Positions 1-8,180 of a stretch of 36,785 bases of DNA are shown here, in pieces. This DNA is from Cryomorphaceae bacterium (GTDB lineage: Bacteria > Bacteroidota > Bacteroidia > Flavobacteriales > Flavobacteriaceae). Under the pieces are notes generated by a model, which saw only the letters and a list, made by a program, of their open reading frames with translations, searched no databases and was not told the DNA's origin. The stretch lies in the NCBI GenBank assembly GCA_003331885.1, contig QOPZ01000005.1, forward strand, positions 1 through 36,785, read 5' to 3'. Every line of letters starts with the position of its first letter. The first letter of the stretch is position 1. The translations under genes and the position numbers were made by a program.

Positions 1-233
1 AATCTAATTCACAAGTGTTTGAATTAATGAAAAATGAATTTATGATTTGGAATAATTCTGTAGATAGGGAAGTAAATGCAATGAAATTCAATCATCCTCA
101 GCACTGGGTAATAATTGAAAATTATATTAAATATTTTGATCAGTGGATTGATAGACCAGAATATTCAAGATGGATCAGTCGAGCTTTAAAAAAAGAAGGA
201 CCTGGTTTTCAGAATTTCGGACCTCTTAAATAA
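1..233 (+). CDS. 3' end of a gene, possibly a sulfatase C-terminus (5' partial)
   Basis: The reading frame is open from the first bases of the window and stops at TAA 231-233, so the true start lies upstream; an internal GTG at 15 is not a convincing start. About 77 residues are visible. They are rich in Trp and Tyr and include WNNSVDREV and YFDQWIDRPEYSRWISR. A Trp-Asn-x-Ser-Val segment followed by a Trp/Arg-Pro-Glu-Tyr tail resembles the C-termini of some GALNS-like arylsulfatases. That is recall of a weak motif, and the catalytic part is not in the window. The stop lies 5 bases from the convergent end of glmS. A sulfatase here would fit the sulfatase and FGE genes further along, but this is inference. 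Confidence 0.45.
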   Translation, partial: SNSQVFELMKNEFMIWNNSVDREVNAMKFNHPQHWVIIENYIKYFDQWIDRPEYSRWISRALKKEGPGFQNFGPLK

Positions 234-238
234 TTCCT

Positions 239-2080
239 TTACTCCACAGTAACTGATTTTGCAAGATTTCTTGGCTGATCAATTTCACATTTCTTAAAAT
301 CTGCAATATAGTAGGACAACAATTGTAATGGAATATTAGCAATAATTGGTGCAACTAGCTCTTCAACATCTGGAATTTCAATTATATCATCTGCTATTTT
401 TTTTATTTCTGTATCTCCTTTTGTTACTACTGCTATAACTTTACCACCTCTAGCTTTAATTTCCATTACATTACTCACAATTTTATGATAGCTACCTTTT
501 TTAGTAGCAATAACAACAACTGGCATATTCTTATCAATCAGTGCAATTGGACCATGTTTCATTTCTGCAGCTGGATATCCCTCGGCATGTATGTAAGAAA
601 TTTCTTTAAGCTTTAAAGCTCCTTCCAAAGCTATAGGAAAATTATATCCTCTCCCTAAGTATAGAAAATTTTTAGCATTTTTATATTTTTTAGCTATTTT
701 TTTAATATTATCAAATTCCTCTAAAACTTTTTTAGCATATCTTGATAGTTTTTTAATTTCAGTAATTATTTGTTTGTACTTCTCATCATTAACTTTTCCT
801 AATCTATAACCAATGTCTAAAGAAAGCATTAGCATTATTAAAGATTGGCATGTAAAGGCTTTAGTTGACGCTACACCTATTTCAGGTCCAGCATGAATAT
901 ATACTCCAGAATCTGTTTCTCTTGAGATACTGGATCCAACAACATTACATATTCCAAATAAAAAGGGGTTAAATTGTTTTGCTAGTTTTATGGCTGCCAA
1001 AGTATCAGCTGTCTCACCTGATTGAGATACAGGAATTATTACATCATTTTCATTTATTATTGGATTTCTGTATCTAAATTCTGAAGCATATTCCACGCCA
1101 GCTGGAATCCTTGCTAATTCTTCAAAATAATATTCACCTAAAAGACTAGCATGCCATGAAGTTCCACATGAAATAAAAATCAATCTGTTGGCATTTTTAA
1201 ATTTATCAATATGTGACTCTATAGAGGAAAATTTAATTTTATAATCATCTAAAATTCTTCCTCTAATAGCATCGATTATGTTTTTTGGTTGTTCAAAAAT
1301 TTCTTTCAACATAAAATGTTTATAACCACCTTTTTCAACTTGTTCGATTTCAAACTTTAAATTTTCAACTTTTTGATTTATAACACTATCAGTAATAAAA
1401 TTTCTTAGAATTAATCCTTTTTTCATGCTAAGAATAGCCATTTCATTATCATTAAGGTACAAGCATCTTTTTGTAAAATTTAGAAAAGGAGAAGGATCTG
1501 ATCCAATGTAAAAGTTTTTATTTTCAATTCCAATTGCAAGTGGACTACCTAATTTTGCAACAACAATTTCATGAGGATTCTTTATATCAAAAACTGCAAT
1601 TGCAAAAGCACCAATAACACTATTTAATGCAATTTTAAGAGCTTTACCAAGCTTAACTTTATTAACTTTTTTAACTTCTTCAATTAAATTTATTAAAACT
1701 TCAGTATCAGTATCAGAATAAAATTTGTATCCTTTTTTAATCAATATTTCTTTTATTGATTCATAATTTTCAATTATTCCATTGTGTACTATATATAGAT
1801 CACCTGAATTCGACTTATGAGGATGAGAATTAGAAAAACTTGGAATTCCGTGAGTTGCCCATCTTGTATGTCCAATTCCAATTTTTGCATTATTTAATTT
1901 TTTTTCAGAAAGTTTATTTTCAAGGTTATAAATTTTTCCTTTGGCTTTTTTTAAATATGCTTTATCAGTGTAAAGCATTATACCAGCTGAGTCATATCCT
2001 CTGTACTCAAGTTTTTTTAAACCGTCAATAATAAATTCTTTTGATGGATTTTCTCCAATGTAACCAACAATTCCACACAT
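239..2080 (-). CDS. glmS: Glutamine-fructose-6-phosphate aminotransferase (isomerizing), GlmS
   Basis: Makes glucosamine-6-phosphate from fructose-6-phosphate and glutamine in the cytoplasm, the entry step of amino-sugar synthesis for peptidoglycan and lipopolysaccharide. The protein has 613 residues, the family's usual length. It starts MCGIVGYIG, which leaves Cys as the N-terminal nucleophile of the class II glutamine amidotransferase domain (about residues 1-220); GHTRWATHG and the HNGIIENY segment follow. Two SIS domains fill the C-terminal half, with ISCGTSWHASLL and SQSGETADTL in the first. The C-terminus LAKSVTVE is typical. ATG at 2078-2080 is fixed by the need for Cys2. The GNAT gene lies 3 bases upstream on the same strand and probably shares its transcript. 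Its product is what the NagB-like protein at 23596 would consume, so the window holds both directions of glucosamine-6-phosphate metabolism. Confidence 0.97.
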   Translation of the reverse strand: MCGIVGYIGENPSKEFIIDGLKKLEYRGYDSAGIMLYTDKAYLKKAKGKIYNLENKLSEKKLNNAKIGIGHTRWATHGIPSFSNSHPHKSNSGDLYIVHNGIIENYESIKEILIKKGYKFYSDTDTEVLINLIEEVKKVNKVKLGKALKIALNSVIGAFAIAVFDIKNPHEIVVAKLGSPLAIGIENKNFYIGSDPSPFLNFTKRCLYLNDNEMAILSMKKGLILRNFITDSVINQKVENLKFEIEQVEKGGYKHFMLKEIFEQPKNIIDAIRGRILDDYKIKFSSIESHIDKFKNANRLIFISCGTSWHASLLGEYYFEELARIPAGVEYASEFRYRNPIINENDVIIPVSQSGETADTLAAIKLAKQFNPFLFGICNVVGSSISRETDSGVYIHAGPEIGVASTKAFTCQSLIMLMLSLDIGYRLGKVNDEKYKQIITEIKKLSRYAKKVLEEFDNIKKIAKKYKNAKNFLYLGRGYNFPIALEGALKLKEISYIHAEGYPAAEMKHGPIALIDKNMPVVVIATKKGSYHKIVSNVMEIKARGGKVIAVVTKGDTEIKKIADDIIEIPDVEELVAPIIANIPLQLLSYYIADFKKCEIDQPRNLAKSVTVE

Positions 2081-2083
2081 ATT

Positions 2084-2488
2084 TTATAATTTAATAACCA
2101 TTTGAAAACCTTCTTTATTAAAACCAATTTTTTTATAAAAAGTTAAATACTCTTCGTTGGAGTTTAGAATAATTTTATCACAATTATTTTCTTTACTTAA
2201 TTCAATTAATTTATTTACTATTAACTTCCCAATACCTAATCCTCTATATTTTTTATGTACTGCAACATCTTCAATTAAACCAGTTTTTCTATTAAGTTTA
2301 TTTAAAAGGTGTAAAGAAGCGTATCCTGCAATAGCTTGACCATCTTTAGCCACTATAAATACTGAGTTTGAATCAGATAAAGCATTTAAATTTATTTTTT
2401 TTTTATAATTTATACTAAATGATTCAATTAGGAGTTTTTTAACTTCACCTACATCGCTTGAATTTAATTTTGAAATAGAGATTTTCAT
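2084..2488 (-). CDS. GNAT-family N-acetyltransferase
   Basis: A 134-residue single-domain acetyltransferase of the GNAT fold. The acetyl-CoA binding motif A is visible as VHKKYRGLGIGKLIVNKL at about residues 78-95 (R/Q-x-x-G-x-G/A pattern), preceded by GLIEDVAV and followed by the NEEYLTFYKKIGF stretch common to the family. The start is taken at ATG 2486-2488; the frame could open three bases earlier at TTG, but ATG is the better choice. It ends 3 bases before the start of glmS and is probably cotranscribed with it. A role in glucosamine-6-phosphate N-acetylation (GNA1-like) is tempting given glmS, but Bacteroidota normally acetylate at glucosamine-1-phosphate through GlmU, so the substrate is left open. 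Confidence 0.85.
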   Translation of the reverse strand: MKISISKLNSSDVGEVKKLLIESFSINYKKKINLNALSDSNSVFIVAKDGQAIAGYASLHLLNKLNRKTGLIEDVAVHKKYRGLGIGKLIVNKLIELSKENNCDKIILNSNEEYLTFYKKIGFNKEGFQMVIKL

Positions 2489-2540
2489 CAATAAAACATA
2501 AACTTAATCATCTTTAATGAATAGAGTTTAAAAAAAAGGT

Positions 2541-2548
2541 TAAATTTG
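2541..2548 (+). promoter_or_regulatory. Candidate Bacteroidota -7 promoter element (TAAATTTG)
   Basis: TAAATTTG matches the Bacteroidota primary sigma -7 consensus TAnnTTTG exactly. No good -33 TTG is present 19-21 bases upstream, so the promoter is incomplete. It points into the three-hairpin segment at 2553-2631. In such AT-rich DNA a chance match is quite possible. Confidence 0.35.
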
Positions 2549-2552
2549 CATT

Positions 2553-2631
2553 GTTGTGTATTCTTGGTAATTATTACCAAGAGGTTTGTAGAAACCAATG
2601 AAGAGCTTTCCAATAGGGGAGCTTTTTTATT
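2553..2631 (+). ncRNA. Candidate small structured RNA in the glmS-GNAT / GH109 intergenic region
   Basis: Three hairpins follow one another on the + strand in 70 bases. The first is a perfect 9-bp inverted repeat at 2563-2581 (CTTGGTAAT, T, ATTACCAAG). The second is GGTTT-GTAG-AAACC at 2583-2596. The third, at 2601-2626, is followed by a T run. No coding gene is present on this strand between 233 and 15968, so a free-standing terminator needs an RNA to end. The third stem uses G-U pairs that become C-A mismatches on the minus strand, which points to + strand transcription. I cannot match it to a named family such as 6S-Flavo or Flavo-1. It could also be an antisense RNA against the 3' end of the long minus-strand operon. 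Confidence 0.4.
2601..2631 (+). terminator. Rho-independent terminator, + strand
   Basis: The left arm at 2601-2611 (core AGCTTTCC) pairs with the right arm at 2616-2626 (core GGGGAGCT) across an AATA loop, with two internal G-U pairs and A-U pairs at the base. Six T residues at 2623-2628 follow, then ATTTTA. The run of T abuts the stop codon of the convergent GH109 gene. No protein gene on this strand feeds into it. Confidence 0.55.
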
Positions 2632-4008
2632 TTAGGATACTATATTTAAAGGATTCGTTTTAATCCAATCTCCTCTGGTAAAATCTGGAAATGTTTGTGG
2701 CTTACCATCCTCTCTAACTGATTTACCGCTTAATGGTGTTACAGCTGACCAGAAACACCCTTCATATACATTTTGATCTAATGGAAGCCCTTTATGTAAG
2801 CACTCAACTATTCTGTACATCATAATTCCATCCATTCCTCCATGTCCAGATTTCTTAGTTTTTGAGTTTAATCTTTTATAGAGTGGGTGATCATATTTTT
2901 CATAAATTTTTTCTAAATCCTCGCCTTGAATCCAAGAGTGATGATCTTTTGAAAGATCTTCAAACCCTCCTTCTAGAGCAACCCTTGTTGGGTAACCTGC
3001 TAATGTTCCTTTTGTACCTTGAATTAAATTTAGTCTAGTATAAGGTCTAGGGCTTGTTTCATCCCATTGAACCAATACCGTCCTTCCCATCTCCGTTTTA
3101 ATAATTGAAGTATTAAGATCCCCATTTTTAAAACTCATATTATTCCATTTATGATCCTTTGGAAAGTTTTTTTCAGCATATAGTTTTCTGCCTAAAGCTG
3201 GAGATGAATAAGAAACAATTGATTTAAAATTATCTTCTTGTCTTGAAAGGTTCATGTATTGAGCAACTGGCCCTAATCCATGAGTTGGATAAACATTTCC
3301 ATTAAGACCCCTGTAATGTAGAGTTCTCCATGATCCAGTTCCTTTTTCATCCTGCATCATTTGCCACCTAAGTTCATGTATATATGCAGCTTCACCATGC
3401 AATAAATCGCCAATAATATTCTGCCTACACATATTTAAATACATAAGTTCTGCTCTACCATAGTTAACATTTTCCATCATCATACAATGTTTCTGAGTTT
3501 TTTCAGATGTATTTACAATATCCCACATTTCCTCAAGGGTAACAGCCATTGGAACTTCAACAAATGCATGAGCTCCATCTATCATTGATTGTATTGCCAT
3601 GGGCGCATGATTATTCCAATTTGTACTTATGAAGACAATATCAGGGCGCATTTCTTTTAACATTATCTTCCATTTATTTTTATCACCCCAATAAGTTTTT
3701 ACATTACTGGTATTAGAATTGTATTGATATAGTCTTTCTAATTCTCTTTTAACATTTTCTTCATAAAGATCACATAATGCTACAACTTCAGTATTTTGAA
3801 TTGTTGCAAAATTCCTCAAATGTGAGCCCCCTCTATTTAATCCAATAAATGCAGCTCTGATATTTTTAATTGGTTTATCAGCAAAATCACCCATATAAAT
3901 ACCTTCTCTTGTATTCGATAAATTATTTTGACAATTAATACTTAAAGTAGATGTAGCTATAGCTCCTAGGCTTGATGTTTTAATAAAATTTCTTCTGTTA
4001 TAACTCAT
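2632..4008 (-). CDS. GH109-type NAD-dependent alpha-N-acetylgalactosaminidase-like protein, Tat-exported
   Basis: A 458-residue Gfo/Idh/MocA-fold protein best matched to glycoside hydrolase family 109, which removes alpha-linked N-acetylgalactosamine by a redox cycle with tightly bound NAD. Diagnostic stretches are HCMMMENVNYGRAEL (174-188), LLHGEAAYIHELRW (202-215), GSWRTLHYRGLNGNVYPTHG (225-244, with Tyr and His of the active-site region) and PRPYTRLNLIQGT; the tail FPDFTRGDW is also family-like. The Rossmann motif is GLNRGGSH (56-63), and the EKP motif of the superfamily reads EVP (151-153). The N-terminus has RRNFIKTS, a twin-arginine signal. It is the last gene of the twelve-gene operon, 3 bases after the esterase gene. 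Substrate specificity is inferred from family membership; some family members act on other sugars. Confidence 0.85.
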   Translation of the reverse strand: MSYNRRNFIKTSSLGAIATSTLSINCQNNLSNTREGIYMGDFADKPIKNIRAAFIGLNRGGSHLRNFATIQNTEVVALCDLYEENVKRELERLYQYNSNTSNVKTYWGDKNKWKIMLKEMRPDIVFISTNWNNHAPMAIQSMIDGAHAFVEVPMAVTLEEMWDIVNTSEKTQKHCMMMENVNYGRAELMYLNMCRQNIIGDLLHGEAAYIHELRWQMMQDEKGTGSWRTLHYRGLNGNVYPTHGLGPVAQYMNLSRQEDNFKSIVSYSSPALGRKLYAEKNFPKDHKWNNMSFKNGDLNTSIIKTEMGRTVLVQWDETSPRPYTRLNLIQGTKGTLAGYPTRVALEGGFEDLSKDHHSWIQGEDLEKIYEKYDHPLYKRLNSKTKKSGHGGMDGIMMYRIVECLHKGLPLDQNVYEGCFWSAVTPLSGKSVREDGKPQTFPDFTRGDWIKTNPLNIVS

Positions 4009-4011
4009 AAA

Positions 4012-4923
4012 TTATTCTAAGTATCTACTAAAGAAACTCCAAATTTCCTGACTAGCGCTAATATCCATATTACCCCATGCACCTGGCCACGTATGGGCTC
4101 CACCATGTACTGTATAGAACCAAACTTCATGATTATTATAACAATCCGTTTTCTTTTGAAGGCTTACATATGAATTATCTTGACTATATGTGTTTGGTAA
4201 ATCAATACTTTGAGTATTATTACATTCATTAATTGTTGACCAATAATTTATAATAGTTTGAATATCTGGGGCTCCTCCCCAACCACCTGCTGATGACATT
4301 GATCCGTCCATAGGCACAACTTGATCAATAGTTCCTGAAATTTGTAAGACAGGAACTTTATTTGGATTACAATTTTCCCAGTCATAGCCACTCATTGTTC
4401 CAGTTACAGAAGCAATTGCTTTAAACGTATCAGATCTTTCACAAGCTAATGTAAAGCTCATAAATCCTCCATTTGACATTCCAGATGCAAACGTGTTTTT
4501 TTCACTCAAATTAAATTCTGCTTGTAATTTTTTTGCTAAAGCAGTTAGAAATCCATCATCATCAACTGAGCTCATTTCTTTTAAATTTGCATTCCAATGA
4601 GGCATACCTGTATATAAATTTGAAGTTCCTTGTGGGTAACAAACCATAAAACCATGTTGATCTGCAATTGTATTCATCTTAGAGTAATTCATAATATTCG
4701 TAGAATTACTTGTATAGCCATGAAGAACAAAAACCAAAGGAGCTTTTTCTTTTAAATTATCAGGCTTATATAAAGTGTACAATCTATTTAGACCGTCATG
4801 TTCAAAAAAGAAGTCATAAGGGTATGATATCTCAGGTATGTAGTTGTTTTCTTCTGGAGTTTTATCACATGAAAATGATATTAAAATAAATAGAATAAAT
4901 AAAAATTTAATTTTATTAAGCAT
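4012..4923 (-). CDS. CE1/LpqC-type esterase lipoprotein (PHB-depolymerase-like)
   Basis: A 303-residue alpha/beta hydrolase of the group annotated as poly(3-hydroxybutyrate) depolymerase, LpqC or feruloyl/acetyl xylan esterase (CE1). The N-terminal hydrophobic stretch ends in a lipobox ISFSC with Cys19, so it should be an envelope lipoprotein. The oxyanion region LHGYTSNS (68-75) precedes the nucleophile elbow GMSNGG with Ser150. SGTIDQVVP carries the probable catalytic Asp and GGAHTWPG the probable His. In this operon an ester-removing role on a glycan (acetyl or aromatic esters) is more likely than polyester degradation; that is inference. It starts 9 bases after the upstream Gfo/Idh/MocA gene and ends 3 bases before GH109. 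Confidence 0.85.
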   Translation of the reverse strand: MLNKIKFLFILFILISFSCDKTPEENNYIPEISYPYDFFFEHDGLNRLYTLYKPDNLKEKAPLVFVLHGYTSNSTNIMNYSKMNTIADQHGFMVCYPQGTSNLYTGMPHWNANLKEMSSVDDDGFLTALAKKLQAEFNLSEKNTFASGMSNGGFMSFTLACERSDTFKAIASVTGTMSGYDWENCNPNKVPVLQISGTIDQVVPMDGSMSSAGGWGGAPDIQTIINYWSTINECNNTQSIDLPNTYSQDNSYVSLQKKTDCYNNHEVWFYTVHGGAHTWPGAWGNMDISASQEIWSFFSRYLE

Positions 4924-4932
4924 AAAATACTT

Positions 4933-6246
4933 TTAACTTATTTTATATTCACCAGGAACAGGAATCTTGTAATTTCCATTTTTATCTGGCATAGTAGGAG
5001 GATTTGAATTCCAATTTGGATTTTCAGGAATCATATTGTCATTAGCATTCATGGCTTCTTCCCAGGTAACTAGTTTACCAGAATATGTAGCCATTCTTCC
5101 TAAAATAGCTGACAATGTTGCTTTAGCTCCATACTCAGCATCATTAATGTAACCTCCATCTCTTATTGATTTAAAAAGCCTATTATGTTCTATTTGATAA
5201 GGACTTTCATCTTTTCTTCCATCATATGAATGAATAATTTGTCCATTATGATCTTCAATATTTATAACATTTTTATTTGTAATATCAACTTTCCCTTTTG
5301 TGCCAACCAAAAATTCATTCACTTGTCTATGTGTACCTGGTTGGTGTCTACATTGACTAGAAATAATTGCTCCACTAGCATATTTAAATTCAACAAAATG
5401 ATGATCAAAAATTTCTCCGTGATCTATTCCTTTTCGTACTTCTCTTCCACCCATACCTTGAGCACTTATTGGATATTCATCAAGAAACCAATTAGCTACA
5501 TCAATATTATGAATATGCTGTTCAACAATATGGTCACCACACAACCAATTGAAATAATACCAGTTTCTCATTTGATATTCCATTTCTGTTTGATTTGGTT
5601 TACGTTCTCTGACCCATACACCAGCTCCATTCCATCTGACTTGACCGGATGTAATTTTACCTACAACACCTCTTCTAACTTGTTTTAAAATATTTAAATA
5701 ACTGTATTGATATCTTCTTTGTAAACCAACAACAACATTTAATTTTTTTTCATTTGCAATTTTAGCTGTTTCCAAAACTTGTCTAACTCCATTAGCATCT
5801 GTAGCTACAGGTTTTTCCATAAAAACATGTTTGTCATTTTCTATTGCATATTTAAAATGTAATGGTCTAAATCCTGGCGGAGTTGCTAAAATTACTACAT
5901 CTGCAAGATCAATAGCTTTTTTATATCCATCAAAACCAGTTAATTTATTTTTTTCCATTATATCAATGTTTTTTTCTCCCTCCATTTCCTGTTTAATTGC
6001 ATTCAAACTATTTTCTAACCTGTCTTTGAATGCATCTGCCATTGCAACTAATTCAACATTTTCATCTGCTCTCAATGCTTGAACTGCAGCACCAGTTCCT
6101 CTTCCTCCACATCCTACAACAGAAACCTTTAGCTTTTTATTATTTGAATTATTTGCCATCCTATTGATGCTAAATGATGGTAAAACAAGACCACCAGCTA
6201 ATAATGATGAACTCTTGATAAAAAATCTTCTTTTTAAATTTTTCAT
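4933..6246 (-). CDS. Gfo/Idh/MocA-family oxidoreductase with Tat signal
   Basis: A 437-residue NAD(P)-dependent sugar oxidoreductase of the Gfo/Idh/MocA family. The start is KRRFFIKSSSLLAGGLVLP, a twin-arginine signal followed by a hydrophobic segment. The Rossmann motif GCGGRGTG lies at 45-52, MEKPVATD carries the conserved EKP (144-146), and CGDHIVEQHIHNIDVANWFL is the substrate-side motif with the catalytic-type His residues. The C-terminal YGAKATLSAILGRMATYSGK resembles planctomycete and verrucomicrobial members, by recall. Its start follows immediately the stop of the TIM-barrel gene upstream, so the two are translationally tied. Likely role: oxidation of a sugar hydroxyl to a keto group in the periplasm, with the neighbouring Hyi-like protein acting on the product. 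The sugar is unknown. Confidence 0.88.
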   Translation of the reverse strand: MKNLKRRFFIKSSSLLAGGLVLPSFSINRMANNSNNKKLKVSVVGCGGRGTGAAVQALRADENVELVAMADAFKDRLENSLNAIKQEMEGEKNIDIMEKNKLTGFDGYKKAIDLADVVILATPPGFRPLHFKYAIENDKHVFMEKPVATDANGVRQVLETAKIANEKKLNVVVGLQRRYQYSYLNILKQVRRGVVGKITSGQVRWNGAGVWVRERKPNQTEMEYQMRNWYYFNWLCGDHIVEQHIHNIDVANWFLDEYPISAQGMGGREVRKGIDHGEIFDHHFVEFKYASGAIISSQCRHQPGTHRQVNEFLVGTKGKVDITNKNVINIEDHNGQIIHSYDGRKDESPYQIEHNRLFKSIRDGGYINDAEYGAKATLSAILGRMATYSGKLVTWEEAMNANDNMIPENPNWNSNPPTMPDKNGNYKIPVPGEYKIS

Positions 6247-7173
6247 TTATATTATATTTTTAAAATTATCTACTTTTTTATAGGCTTCAATTATTGCCAT
6301 CTCACCTTCAACTCCGTTTTGACTATTACCATGCTCCATACCTAAAATTCCATCAAATCCTTTATTATAAATATATTGGAAAATATTTTTATAATTAATC
6401 TCACCTGTCGTTGGTTCTTTTCTTCCAGGATTATCTCCAATTTGAAAATAGGCAATTTCATCCCAACAATCTTTCATATTTGGAATTAAATTACCTTCCT
6501 GAATTTGTTGATGATAAATATCAAATAAAATTTTGCATGATTTAGAATCTACAGCTTTACAAATTTCATAGGCTTGTGGACTTTCTGTAAGAAATAATCC
6601 AGGATGATTTATAAAATTTAATGGTTCAAGCACCATAACTAATCCATGAGGATCTAGAATATCACAAGCATATTTTAAAGAATCTATTACGTTTACAGTT
6701 TGGTATGATAAATTAAGACGAAGATCTCTGTAACCTGGGACTACAGTCATCCACTTTGCGTTTATTCTTTTAGCAACTTCAACTGAAGATTTAATTTCGT
6801 CTAAAAATTCCTTTCTTTTATTTTTATCACCACTAGCAAGGTTGGGCTCTTTCCAATGAATAGTATGAGCGACAAAAACACCCATTTCTAATCCTCTTTT
6901 ATTCATTGTCTTAGATATTTCATTTTGAATTTTAATACTTCTTTTTTTAAGATTATTATCTTCAAAAGCAGTAAAGCCCTGGTCTGCTATATAATTTAAT
7001 TGATCAATTAAATTATCACCTGCTGTATTTTTAAACATTCCAAAATGCGGGGCATACTTTAAATTAAAGTCATTAATTGAACTCGAATAATTTGAAAAAC
7101 TATAGTCTAATTGAGGTATTAGAAGTCCTGATGCACCTAAACTTAAATTGTTTAAAAAACTTCTCCTTAACAC
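6247..7173 (-). CDS. Hydroxypyruvate-isomerase-like TIM barrel (xylose-isomerase-like), Tat-type N-terminus
   Basis: A 308-residue TIM-barrel protein of the sugar phosphate isomerase/epimerase (AP endonuclease 2) superfamily, closest in motifs to hydroxypyruvate isomerase Hyi. Metal and substrate motifs visible are VLEPLNF (Glu), ILFDIYHQQIQEGNL (Asp and His), QIGDNPGRKEPTTGEINY and MEHG (Glu). The N-terminus LRRSFLNNLSLGASGLLIP looks like a short twin-arginine leader, unusual for cytoplasmic Hyi. The start is GTG at 7171-7173; the nearby ATG triplets are out of frame. Stop and next start are adjacent. Beside a Gfo/Idh/MocA dehydrogenase, relatives of this fold are known to isomerise or cleave 3-keto sugars, so that is a better guess than hydroxypyruvate isomerase. 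The reaction is not established from sequence. Confidence 0.82.
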   Translation of the reverse strand: MLRRSFLNNLSLGASGLLIPQLDYSFSNYSSSINDFNLKYAPHFGMFKNTAGDNLIDQLNYIADQGFTAFEDNNLKKRSIKIQNEISKTMNKRGLEMGVFVAHTIHWKEPNLASGDKNKRKEFLDEIKSSVEVAKRINAKWMTVVPGYRDLRLNLSYQTVNVIDSLKYACDILDPHGLVMVLEPLNFINHPGLFLTESPQAYEICKAVDSKSCKILFDIYHQQIQEGNLIPNMKDCWDEIAYFQIGDNPGRKEPTTGEINYKNIFQYIYNKGFDGILGMEHGNSQNGVEGEMAIIEAYKKVDNFKNII

Positions 7174-7193
7174 ATCATTAATTTAAGAATAAT

Positions 7194-8168
7194 TTATTTA
7201 ATCCAATATTTTTTTTGATCTTCTAATGATGGTGTATTAAACGGCCTAACAATGCGAAATCCAAGAAACTGAGCATCAGTGTGCCACCATAAGCTTCTTG
7301 GTATTTGTGGATCTTGTTTTTTCCATTCTTTATTTGATGATATTCTTGCTGAACTTCTTAGTCTGTAGGATTTGCTCATAAATGAACCTCCTCTAACGAC
7401 TCTAGGATATAGTTTTGTTGCTATTTCAATAGGATTATTAGAAACAATATTTACTGATTTTTGATAAGCCATTGGATTGTATTGATCTAATGTCCATTCT
7501 GAAACATTACCATGCATATCATGTAATCCCCATGGATTAGGTTTTTTTTGACCTACTTTATGGTAACTTCCATTACTATTTTCCTCAAACCAAGCATATT
7601 CTGCAATTTCATTTTCATTTTCAAAACTAAATGGTTTATTTGAGCCTGCTCTACAAGCATATTCCCATTCTGCTTCAGTTGGAAGCCTGTAATAATTTCC
7701 AGTCATAGCAGTAAGCCATTCGCAGAATTTTGATGCTGCTAACTGAGTCATAGAAATTGCAGGATATCCATTTGTTCCCATTCCAAAGCTCATTTCTACA
7801 TATGGTGTTGTAGCAGAACTTACAGCATCAACATCTAAATTAATTTCATTATTAATATCATTGTTAATTTGGTCCTTGTCAATTTCTCTACTCATAAAAA
7901 GTTCATATAAATCCCAAGTAATTTCAAATTTTCCCATCCAAAAGGAATCAATATAAACCTCATGAACTGGTCCCTCATCGGCTTTCCTGTTTTTTTCGTA
8001 ACTAGGACTTCCCATTTTGAAATTGCCACCATTTATAGAGATCATTTCAAGCCCATAATCAATATTTCCAATGTTTTGATTATAGTTTTCAAATTTTTTT
8101 TCTTGTGATGAAGTTTCAATAATTGTAAATAGAATAACAATGACCACAAAAATCTTTTTCAAATACAT
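7194..8168 (-). CDS. SUMF1/FGE-fold protein lacking the catalytic cysteines
   Basis: A 324-residue secreted protein (signal peptide about 1-21, ending near SSQ) with a formylglycine-generating-enzyme fold. Domain landmarks are MISINGGNFKMGS (42-54), YRLPTEAEWEYACRAG (160-175), GLHDMHGNVSEW (214-225) and VVRGGSFMSKSYRLRSSAR (257-275). True FGEs carry C-x4-C directly after GGSxx; here that stretch is MSKSYRLR with no Cys, so it should not make formylglycine. The DAVSSATTPYVEMSFGMG insert is characteristic of SUMF1-like proteins next to DUF1501/PSD1 genes in Planctomycetes. Role unknown: a binding or structural module, or another oxidoreductase. It sits between DUF1501 (12 bases upstream) and the TIM barrel (20 bases downstream). 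Confidence 0.88.
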   Translation of the reverse strand: MYLKKIFVVIVILFTIIETSSQEKKFENYNQNIGNIDYGLEMISINGGNFKMGSPSYEKNRKADEGPVHEVYIDSFWMGKFEITWDLYELFMSREIDKDQINNDINNEINLDVDAVSSATTPYVEMSFGMGTNGYPAISMTQLAASKFCEWLTAMTGNYYRLPTEAEWEYACRAGSNKPFSFENENEIAEYAWFEENSNGSYHKVGQKKPNPWGLHDMHGNVSEWTLDQYNPMAYQKSVNIVSNNPIEIATKLYPRVVRGGSFMSKSYRLRSSARISSNKEWKKQDPQIPRSLWWHTDAQFLGFRIVRPFNTPSLEDQKKYWIK

Positions 8169-8180
8169 AAAATTTAAATT

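Noticed and set aside
2563-2581. The 9-bp inverted repeat as a terminator for the minus-strand operon
   Set aside because: On the minus strand it is followed by AATACACAACAA, not a T run, and the adjacent stem loses two pairs on that strand.
5230-5688. A 152-codon + strand open frame inside the Gfo/Idh/MocA gene
   Set aside because: It is the complement of a strongly supported gene, has low-complexity Phe/Asn/Ile content typical of antisense frames in AT-rich DNA, and shows no motif.
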